A stretch of DNA of 64,000 nt from Ruminococcus sp. (GTDB taxonomy: Bacteria; Bacillota; Clostridia; Oscillospirales; Ruminococcaceae), in the NCBI GenBank assembly GCA_017623515.1, contig JAGAOV010000017.1, positions 124,001 to 188,000 of the forward strand, given 5' to 3'. This document shows positions 54,778 to 61,199 of the stretch, piece after piece. A program made the position numbers and the translations under genes. The notes beneath the pieces were generated by a model that saw only the letters and a program-made list of their open reading frames with translations, had not been told where the DNA came from and made no database searches. The stretch's first letter is position 1. Every line of letters starts with the position of its first letter.

Positions 54778-55341
54778 ATGCTGCTTATTGATAACTTTGA
54801 TACCAGAATGAGCATGTTCTATAAATACATTTCAGAAGAATATGCTGATATAAAGATCATAAGAAACGATGAAATGCTGCCAGAGGAAATTATTGCTATG
54901 AATCCAAAGGCTGTCATTATTGCGTCTGGCACAGGTACTCCCAAAGATGCTGGAATATGCGCAGATCTCATCAAAAAGCTTGATGTCAGTGTACCTCTTC
55001 TTGGGATAGGTCTCGGTGCGCAGATGATCGGCGAATGCTTTGGCGCATCCTTTGCCAAGATGCCTGCCCCAACTCCAAAGGCTTTCAACACAGGCTTTAA
55101 TACTGCATGCCCTATATTCAATGGCATTGAAACTGTTGTGGGATGTACAGAAAATGTAACATCTCCTATGATGTTAACACCTGTTCCTGAACAGCTTTGT
55201 ATCACCGCAAGAGATGAATACGGCAGAATCATTTCCTTTGCACATAAGGAATATAATGTATTCGGTATTCAGGTATATCCGTCTGCATTTGCCGGAGATA
55301 CCGGAAAGAATATAATTCGTAACTTTATAGCCTGCATATAA
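54778..55341 (+). CDS. TrpG/PabA-like glutamine amidotransferase fold without catalytic triad
   Basis: A 187-residue protein of the class I amidotransferase family, like the small subunit of anthranilate or aminodeoxychorismate synthase. MLLIDNFDTRMSMFYKYI, IIRNDEMLPEEI, ASGTGTPKDAGIC and LGAQMIGECFGA follow TrpG in order. The nucleophile motif GVCLGHQ reads GIGLGAQ, so Cys is Gly; the GVQFHPES motif reads GIQVYPSAF, so His is Tyr and Glu is Ser. All three triad residues are gone and glutamine cannot be hydrolysed by the normal route. No trp or pab genes are adjacent. Expression is behind the leader terminator at 54724. Confidence 0.85.
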   Translation: MLLIDNFDTRMSMFYKYISEEYADIKIIRNDEMLPEEIIAMNPKAVIIASGTGTPKDAGICADLIKKLDVSVPLLGIGLGAQMIGECFGASFAKMPAPTPKAFNTGFNTACPIFNGIETVVGCTENVTSPMMLTPVPEQLCITARDEYGRIISFAHKEYNVFGIQVYPSAFAGDTGKNIIRNFIACI

Positions 55342-55497
55342 TTGTGAAAATGCGTGTACATATAATGTATGCGCATTATTCTGTACAAAATGTATAAAAA
55401 CTCCGATTGCATTGAGATTTTCGGAAAAAGTGTGGAATTGCCGGATAGAATGTGATATAATTATAAGGAAAAACAGTGATCTGAAAGGAGATATTTC

Positions 55498-56343
55498 ATG
55501 TTAGGTATAGATTGTCATACACACACTTCCATTTCACCAGACGGTACTGGTACTGCCGGCGGACTTTGCAGAAGTGCGATCTCAAAGGGACTTCAGGCAC
55601 TTGCCATTACTGAGCATATTGAACTCAACCGCTGGTTCTCCGAGGAGCATTACGGTGCATCTCCACGCAATCAGTGGGAGAAGTTTGAATATTGTGACCG
55701 TATGGAAAAAGCCATGAAGCAGAACAGCTCCATCAAGGACAGCTACGGTTCGAGAATCCATGTTGTCAGCGGCATTGAGCTTGGTCAGCCGCACCTCGAC
55801 TTCGGTCTTGCAGAGGCTATTATTCACGATATTCGCCTTGATTACGTTATAGCGTCTCTCCATGAGCTTCACGGCAAGACGGATTTCTTCTGCCTTGATT
55901 ATAACCGTGAATCTATCCCAGCTCTCATGGATCAGTATTTCAAGGAGCTTCTGAAAATCTGTCAGTGGGGCAAGTTCGATGTTCTCGGTCATCTTACATA
56001 TCCTCTTCGCTATATTGAGGGTGAACATGGACTTGATGCTGAAATCGAAAAACATGAGGAGCAGATACGTGAGTGCCTTAAAGCTCTTGTTGAACACGGC
56101 TGCGGTCTCGAAATAAATACTTCCGGTCTCAGACAGCCCTACGGCAAAACATTTCCGACTCTTGACATTCTGAAAATGTACCGTGAATACGGCGGAGAAA
56201 TGATTACTATCGGTTCTGACGCTCATCGTCCGGAGGATGTGGGCAAGGGTGTACAGGAGGGTATTGCAATGGCTGCTGAAGCTGGATTCCAGTATCTCTG
56301 CTACTTCCATGAACGTGAACCGATCTATATAAGAATAATCTGA
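55498..56343 (+). CDS. PHP-domain phosphatase (histidinol-phosphatase-like)
   Basis: A 281-residue PHP metallo-phosphoesterase. IDCHTHTSISPDG is the first metal motif (HxH), LAITEHIEL the second, VVSGIELG and ASLHELHG the middle ligands, and TIGSDAHRPEDVG the final SDAH motif. All ligand motifs are intact. The layout resembles the HisJ/HisK histidinol phosphatase subfamily; other phosphomonoester substrates remain possible because no his genes are near. A possible promoter (TTGCCG-17-TTATAA) ends around 55463. AAAGGAGAT precedes the ATG. The Lrp gene follows with overlapping TGATG. Confidence 0.87.
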   Translation: MLGIDCHTHTSISPDGTGTAGGLCRSAISKGLQALAITEHIELNRWFSEEHYGASPRNQWEKFEYCDRMEKAMKQNSSIKDSYGSRIHVVSGIELGQPHLDFGLAEAIIHDIRLDYVIASLHELHGKTDFFCLDYNRESIPALMDQYFKELLKICQWGKFDVLGHLTYPLRYIEGEHGLDAEIEKHEEQIRECLKALVEHGCGLEINTSGLRQPYGKTFPTLDILKMYREYGGEMITIGSDAHRPEDVGKGVQEGIAMAAEAGFQYLCYFHEREPIYIRII

Positions 56344-56360
56344 TGAAAGGTCTGATCAAA

Positions 56361-56843
56361 ATGAAAAATAAGCTTATATCACTGCTTAGACAGAACGCAC
56401 GTCTTTCCAATGAACAGCTGGCTGTAATGCTGGGTACAACAGAAGCTCAGATTGCTGCTGAAATACGTTCCCTTGAAGAACAGGGCGTAATTATGGGCTA
56501 CAGTGCTATCGTCAACGAAGAGAAAATTGAGGGCGAAAAGGTTACTGCCATTATCGAACTCCGTGTTACTCCTCAGAAGGACTGCGGTTTCGATGAAATT
56601 GCAAAAATTATCACCCAGTATGAAGAGGTTGAACGAGTTTCCCTTATGGCTGGTGCATATGACCTTGAAGTAACTGTAAAGGGCGATAATGTTAAGGATA
56701 TTGCTATGTTCGTTTACCAGAAGCTCGCTACACTCAGCGGTGTTCTTTCTACAGCTACTCACTTTGTCCTTAAAACATACAAGGAAAAGGGCATTTTCAT
56801 TGAAACAGAGGAAAAGGATGAACGAGAATTTCTGATTCCGTAA
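56361..56843 (+). CDS. Lrp/AsnC family transcriptional regulator
   Basis: A 160-residue leucine-responsive-type regulator. The N-terminal helix-turn-helix contains LISLLRQNARLSNEQLAVMLGTTEAQIAAEIRSLEEQGVI, followed by the RAM ligand-binding domain with AIIELRVTPQKDCGFDEIAKII and MAGAYDLEVTVKG. A ~15-residue charged tail is added. An upstream ATG at 56343, overlapping the PHP gene stop, would add six residues; neither is well spaced from a ribosome site. It lies directly before an aminotransferase gene, a common pairing, so it probably responds to an amino acid handled by that enzyme. Confidence 0.92.
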   Translation: MKNKLISLLRQNARLSNEQLAVMLGTTEAQIAAEIRSLEEQGVIMGYSAIVNEEKIEGEKVTAIIELRVTPQKDCGFDEIAKIITQYEEVERVSLMAGAYDLEVTVKGDNVKDIAMFVYQKLATLSGVLSTATHFVLKTYKEKGIFIETEEKDEREFLIP

Positions 56844-56891
56844 CATTTCCGGAGCAGTTCCAAGCTGCTCAGAAGAAAGGAGAATATTAAC

Positions 56892-58070
56892 GTGTTCAAT
56901 TATGAATCCGTGCTTTCCGAAAAAGTAAAAGAAATGAAGCCGTCAGGAATCAGAAAATTTTTTGATCTGGCTGCAAATACAGAGGGTGTTATCAGTCTTG
57001 GCGTAGGCGAACCCGATTTTCAGACTCCATGGCTTGTGCGTAAAAAGGCTCTTGATGTGCTGGAACGCAAGAGAATGATTTACAGCGCAAATCAGGGTAT
57101 GGCTGAACTGAGACAGGAAATAGCAAACTATCTTGACAGAAAGTATAACATTAAATATAATCCTGTGAATGAAGTTGTAGTTACTGTAGGCGGCTCTGAG
57201 GCTATTGACCTTGCTATACGTGCGCTTGTTAATCCCGGCGATGAAGTTCTTATTGTTGAGCCATGCTTTGTATGCTATAAACCTATAGTGGAGCTTATGC
57301 ACGGTGTTGCTGTAGCTATTCCTACCAAGCAGGAAAACCGCTTCAAGCTTACTCCTCAGGAACTGAGAGAGCATATTACTGAAAAGACAAAGCTTCTCAT
57401 TCTGCCTTATCCTAATAATCCTACAGGCGGTATCATGACTCGTGAGGATCTGGAGGCAATTGCAGAGGTTCTGAGAGAAACAAATATATTGGTGCTGTCC
57501 GATGAGATATACTCAGAGCTTACATACGGCAGAAAGCACTGCTCTATTGCTGAAATCGACGGAATGTGGGAGCGTACAATTTACGTAAGCGGCTTCTCAA
57601 AGGCTTTTGCTATGACAGGCTGGAGACTTGGTTATCTCTGCGCTCCACAGCCGCTTGCATCACAGATGCTGAAAATTCATCAGTATGCCATTATGTGTGC
57701 GCCTACTATGAGTCAGTATGCGGCTGTTGTTGCCCTTACAGAGTGCGATAATGAGGTTAAAAAGATGACCGATGAGTATAATGTCCGCAGACGTATTCTT
57801 GTTGACGGCTTTAATCGTATCGGTCTGACCTGTTTTGAGCCGGAGGGTGCATTCTATGTGTTCCCATGCATAAAAAGCACTGGAATGACAAGCGAGGAAT
57901 TCTGTGAACGCCTTCTTGAAGAAGAAAAAGTGGCTGTTGTTCCGGGTAACGCTTTCGGTGAAAGCGGAGAAGGCTTCGTAAGAGTGTCATACGCTTATTC
58001 CCTGAAGCACCTTATGCAGGCACTTGAATGTATCGAAAGATTTGTAAAGCGTCATGCTTACGGAGAATGA
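56892..58070 (+). CDS. Class I/II PLP-dependent aminotransferase
   Basis: A 392-residue fold-type I aminotransferase, GTG start after AAAGGAGAA. MKPSGIRKFFDLA, ISLGVGEPDFQTPW, LLILPYPNNPTGGIM and VSGFSKAFAMTGWRLGYLCAP (Schiff-base Lys in SKAFAMTGWR) are characteristic, and VRVSYAYS contains the substrate carboxylate-binding Arg. Among neighbours it clusters with an Lrp regulator. Substrate is not resolved; aromatic, branched-chain or alanine are the usual for this clade. The PLP site is complete and length normal. Confidence 0.92.
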   Translation: MFNYESVLSEKVKEMKPSGIRKFFDLAANTEGVISLGVGEPDFQTPWLVRKKALDVLERKRMIYSANQGMAELRQEIANYLDRKYNIKYNPVNEVVVTVGGSEAIDLAIRALVNPGDEVLIVEPCFVCYKPIVELMHGVAVAIPTKQENRFKLTPQELREHITEKTKLLILPYPNNPTGGIMTREDLEAIAEVLRETNILVLSDEIYSELTYGRKHCSIAEIDGMWERTIYVSGFSKAFAMTGWRLGYLCAPQPLASQMLKIHQYAIMCAPTMSQYAAVVALTECDNEVKKMTDEYNVRRRILVDGFNRIGLTCFEPEGAFYVFPCIKSTGMTSEEFCERLLEEEKVAVVPGNAFGESGEGFVRVSYAYSLKHLMQALECIERFVKRHAYGE

Positions 58071-58074
58071 TAAA

Positions 58075-58932
58075 ATGAAAACCATTACATTAAACGCACC
58101 TGCTAAGGTAAACCTTGCTCTTGATGTAATCGGAAAACGTGAGGACGGCTATCATCTTCTGGAAACAGTCTTTCAGAGTGTTTCCATTTATGATAAGCTT
58201 ACTGTCACACTTCTTGAGGAGAATATTATAGAGCTTACTTGCAATGAACCGGAGCTTCCATGCAATGAAAAAAATCTTGCATGGAAGGCAGCGGCAGCAT
58301 TTCTCCGAGAAACTGGACTTGAATGCGGGTTCAGAATTTACCTTGAAAAGCATATTCCATCAGAAGCCGGCATGGGCGGCGGAAGTTCAGACGCTGCTGC
58401 TGTTCTGAAAGGCTGCAATATACTGACCGGTGAACCAGTTCCATTTGAAAGATTATGCGAAATTGCTGCATCTCTCGGTGCAGATGTACCTTTCTTTCTT
58501 TACGGAGGTACTGCATACGCTGAGGGTATAGGCGATATTCTAACAAAACTTCCCTCTATGCCAAATCTTCATATGGTTGCAGCAAAGGGTACTGGCGGCA
58601 TATCAACTCCGGAGGCATATAAGAGAATTGATTCTCTATCTGAGCCGGTGCATCCTGACGCAAAGGGTCTTCGTGCCGCAATTGAAAAAGGCGTTCCTTT
58701 AAGAGAACTCTGGCAGTACTGCGGAAATTTATTTGAAGCGGTTACTGACGTTGACGATGTATGGAATATCCGCCGCACAATGATTGATATGGGTGCTGTT
58801 TTTGCCTGCATGTCAGGCAGCGGTGCGGTTGTTTTCGGAATATTCGAGGACGATGAAGCTGCAAAAAAATGCTGCGCTCTACTTAAAGATAATTATCCAT
58901 TTGCAGAATGCTGTAAAATGACGGAGGTATAA
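58075..58932 (+). CDS. ispE: 4-diphosphocytidyl-2-C-methyl-D-erythritol kinase
   Basis: A 285-residue GHMP kinase of the non-mevalonate isoprenoid pathway. APAKVNLALDVIGKREDGYHLLETVFQSVSIYD is the N-terminal substrate region, and HIPSEAGMGGGSSDAAAVLKG is the phosphate-binding GGGSSDAA motif. The C-terminal GHMP motif contains FACMSGSGAVVFGIF. Start at 58075 follows CGGAGAATG; codons from 58054 overlap the previous gene. It starts 5 nt after the aminotransferase stop, so they are probably co-transcribed. Confidence 0.95.
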   Translation: MKTITLNAPAKVNLALDVIGKREDGYHLLETVFQSVSIYDKLTVTLLEENIIELTCNEPELPCNEKNLAWKAAAAFLRETGLECGFRIYLEKHIPSEAGMGGGSSDAAAVLKGCNILTGEPVPFERLCEIAASLGADVPFFLYGGTAYAEGIGDILTKLPSMPNLHMVAAKGTGGISTPEAYKRIDSLSEPVHPDAKGLRAAIEKGVPLRELWQYCGNLFEAVTDVDDVWNIRRTMIDMGAVFACMSGSGAVVFGIFEDDEAAKKCCALLKDNYPFAECCKMTEV

Positions 58933-58935
58933 GAT

Positions 58936-59280
58936 ATGTTCAGATTAAATGATTTAGGCGAATATGAAGCTGTTATTGACCGAATTACATTTGTCTGTGA
59001 CGAAGTGGATGACAGCTTCGAGGAAACTGCTGTAAGACTTGCCGAGGTATATTCAAGCCGCCTTGAAAGTATTGCGGATTTCCTTCTTGATGAAGGTATT
59101 TCTGATGTTTTCGGTGAAATATCACCAGATAAACTTATCAAGGCTCTGGGAAAACCTGTTGTCAATCTGGAAAATGAAACAATCACTTATGCCGATAATT
59201 CTCTTGACGATTACTGTATTATCGAATTTGAATATACAGGTCTCTTTGAATCTTTCTCATATCTCAATATTGATGGTTAA
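58936..59280 (+). CDS. Hypothetical acidic protein after ispE
   Basis: A 114-residue, strongly acidic, soluble protein starting MFRLNDLGEYEAVIDRITF 4 nt after ispE, with a GGAGG site overlapping the ispE end. The first half looks helical (EETAVRLAEVYSSRLESIAD), the rest beta (VVNLENETITYADNSL, CIIEFEYTGLFE). No family recognised. It could be an immunity-like or regulatory partner, but nothing in the context supports a choice. Confidence 0.7.
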   Translation: MFRLNDLGEYEAVIDRITFVCDEVDDSFEETAVRLAEVYSSRLESIADFLLDEGISDVFGEISPDKLIKALGKPVVNLENETITYADNSLDDYCIIEFEYTGLFESFSYLNIDG

Positions 59281-59400
59281 GGCGACACCGCATAAAGCCT
59301 GTGCGTCAGATGTCAGTCAGATTTTTTGTCAGATGAAACAAAAAACGCAGTGAATACTTTGTATATTCACAAGGCTTTTTGTGACCTGATTTTGTTCCAT
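59281..59400. repeat. Probable intergenic repeat with hairpin
   Basis: The stretch begins GGCGACACCGCATAAAGCC. It contains GTGAATA and TATTCAC arms (about 59349-59376) in a bulged hairpin flanked by A6 and T5, and direct copies of TTTTTGTCAGATG-like text. No reading frame of note. It looks like a non-coding repeat, unverified without a genome. Confidence 0.4.
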
Positions 59401-59408
59401 AAAAAATG

Positions 59409-59450
59409 CCCCTTTGCCGATTAATCGGCAGAGGGGTGCTTTGTTTTTTA
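59409..59450 (+). terminator. Terminator of the ispE operon
   Basis: CCCCTTTGCCGATT (59409-59422) pairs with AATCGGCAGAGGGG (59423-59436), with one mismatch, followed by TGCTTTGTTTTTTA. Confidence 0.75.
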
Positions 59451-59451
59451 T

Positions 59452-59818
59452 AGGCTCTCTGTCAATAGTTGGGGAGGAAAGTTAAAAAGGAAAAATTTAG
59501 GTTCTATTATAAATGTTGGGGAATAAATTTTAGTTTATGCGTTTGATAAAAATTGTCCTAATCGCATGAACTGTAGGGGGCGGTGCTTTCGATGCCCCGC
59601 ATGTGTTGTGCGTAATTAACGTGATGTAGAAGTTGCCGTTCCCTACAATTTCTGATTAAACTGATTCAAAACTACATTTACCCCAATTTTGAAAGAGAAC
59701 CATTTTTTTTATACCATACTTTTGGAAACGGCCCACCAAAAAACAAGCAGCCACTATCTTGTGACTGCTTATTTATGAATTTCTTTTGACTTCATTCCCC
59801 AACTATTGGCAAGAGCCT
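59452..59818. mobile_element. 367-bp IS-like remnant or MITE with terminal inverted repeats
   Basis: The left end AGGCTCTCTGTCAATAGTTG and GGG match the inverse complement of the right end (59796-59818, AGGCTCTTGCCAATAGTTGGGG) with one indel and two mismatches over ~23 bp. The ends resemble ISL3-type termini (GGCTCTTTGTCAA), from memory. No transposase frame lies inside and no 8-bp target duplication is visible. A REP-like pair is nested at 59572-59648. Confidence 0.65.
59572..59648. repeat. REP-like inverted pair nested in the IS-like element
   Basis: The left arm TGTAGGGGGCGGTGC, continuing TTTCGATGCCCCG, matches the 29-bp repeat inside the RAYT gene at about 22 of 28 positions. The right arm ends GTTGCCGTTCCCTACAA, an inverse partner. 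Arm order (TGTAGGG outward at both ends) is the same as in the RAYT gene. Confidence 0.7.
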
Positions 59819-59849
59819 CTAAGGGAATTATATCATTTTTGCGGTTATA

Positions 59850-60809
59850 TCAGCCTGTGATACCTGCGCCATTCATTGCATATTCTGAAAGAACAGCAAC
59901 AGCATCAGCTAAATCTATTTTACCATCATTATTTACTTCATAAACTGATTCTTCAGCCATCTGTGTGAGCAGTACAGATGCACCAGCTTCAGCATAATAA
60001 GAAAGCGTTTCAACAGCATCGGTAAGATCTACATAGCAATCTTTGTTGACATCTGATACGAGGTATGAAGGATCTGCAAGAATTACATCAATATCATTCT
60101 GGTCAATTACGCCGTCAATGTTTATATCTGCCTCAGCGATGTGAATGCCATCAGGGAAAGTACCTGCTGCAAGATAATTTGTAATGTATTCAGCATCCAG
60201 TTCATTCAAACAGCCATCACCATTTACATCGCCGAAGAAATTCATCGGTTTTGCATCTTCAGGGAAAATTACGCACGGTTTCAACGGAATTCTTGTTGCA
60301 ATGAGCATATTATCAGCATTCCAGTGGAAATAACTGCCTTTGAAATCGACTGTATGGGAAGCATCTGTAACTGTACAGAACTGACTAAGAAGAGCATAGT
60401 CGTTGATAGTGATCAATCCGTCAGCGTCAACGTCAGCCTTTGCAATCTGTTCCGGAGCAGCCGGTTCTGTTATGTATCCAGCGCACAGCTTAAGCACAGC
60501 GGCAAAGTCCATCATTTCCAATTTGCCATTGCCGTCCATATCACCAAGAATAGAATCTGCTGATTCAATAATATCCTGAGCGTCAGCTTCATCTACAGAG
60601 CCATCACCGTTATAATCTGCCAGTGAAATATGCTCGTCAGAAAATTCAATGTCCCCTGCATTGAAATAGCGTGAAATTACAGCCGCATCGTGTGCTGTTA
60701 TAACGCCGTCCATGTCAACATCACCAATTGAATATCCCTCAGCATTTGCAGATACGCCGAGAGCCGACAGCATGGTGATTGATGATAATAATGCCATAAG
60801 TTTTTTCAT
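59850..60809 (-). CDS. Secreted protein built of four tandem dockerin modules
   Basis: A 319-residue exported protein. Signal peptide MKKLMALLSSITMLSALGVS with ANA cut. Nearly all the rest is eight F-hand calcium motifs in pairs: GDVDMDGVITAHDAAVI, ADYNGDGSVDEADAQDI, GDMDGNGKLEMMDFAAVL, ADVDADGLITINDYALL, GDVNGDGCLNELDAEYI, ADINIDGVIDQNDIDVI, SDVNKDCYVDLTDAVETL, VNNDGKIDLADAVAVL. This gives four dockerin-like repeats. A ~35-residue stretch (SYFHWNADNMLIATRIPL) lies between the second and third. No catalytic or binding module is present, so it may bridge cohesins or adapt scaffoldins. AAGGAGGAATTTTT precedes the ATG. Confidence 0.85.
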   Translation of the reverse strand: MKKLMALLSSITMLSALGVSANAEGYSIGDVDMDGVITAHDAAVISRYFNAGDIEFSDEHISLADYNGDGSVDEADAQDIIESADSILGDMDGNGKLEMMDFAAVLKLCAGYITEPAAPEQIAKADVDADGLITINDYALLSQFCTVTDASHTVDFKGSYFHWNADNMLIATRIPLKPCVIFPEDAKPMNFFGDVNGDGCLNELDAEYITNYLAAGTFPDGIHIAEADINIDGVIDQNDIDVILADPSYLVSDVNKDCYVDLTDAVETLSYYAEAGASVLLTQMAEESVYEVNNDGKIDLADAVAVLSEYAMNGAGITG

Positions 60810-61014
60810 AAAAATTCCTCCTTAAAAATTTACTGTTTAACGTTTGTTGTTTCAAACATTAAAAACGCCTTATTCTGTACTGAATTAACGTATTCATCTA
60901 CAGTAACGCCTGCGCCTACACCAGAATAATATTCCGTGACTTTATCTGCATCGCTTCAGGTTATTAAACTTTATTTATTAGTAATTAGAAACACTTACAT
61001 ATTATTCTACCTAT

Positions 61015-61043
61015 ATTTTACACCTTTTTTTTAATGATGTCAA
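61015..61043 (-). promoter_or_regulatory. Promoter of the four-dockerin gene
   Basis: TTGACA (complement of 61038-61043), 17-bp spacer, TAAAAT (complement of 61015-61020). The leader to 60809 is about 200 nt. It includes a 41-codon startless open stretch (about 60837-60959, minus), possibly remnant coding sequence, and no known riboswitch. Confidence 0.78.
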
Positions 61044-61143
61044 GATATAAAAAAAGAATATTTGTTTATTCACCTTATTTGTTTCGATATTAAATTGAAA
61101 ATTGTTGAAAATACAGTTATATGTATGGTAATATTATTGTAGT

Positions 61144-61189
61144 ATTAAAACCCCATAGAACCTGAAACGAGGTTCTATGGGGTTTTAAT
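61144..61189 (-). terminator. Terminator of the P-type ATPase gene
   Basis: A perfect 20-bp stem: 61144-61163 with 61170-61189, loop GAAACG, including AAAACCCCATAGAACCT. It can act on both strands because the stem ends in A/T runs. Confidence 0.92.
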
Positions 61190-61199
61190 TATTAGTTAT

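Noticed and set aside
55425..55470. TATAAT near 55455 as promoter of the PHP phosphatase gene
   Set aside because: Upstream at 17 bp there is no usable -35; TTGCCG fits only with an alternative -10 (TTATAA), so it was mentioned in the gene entry but not called separately.
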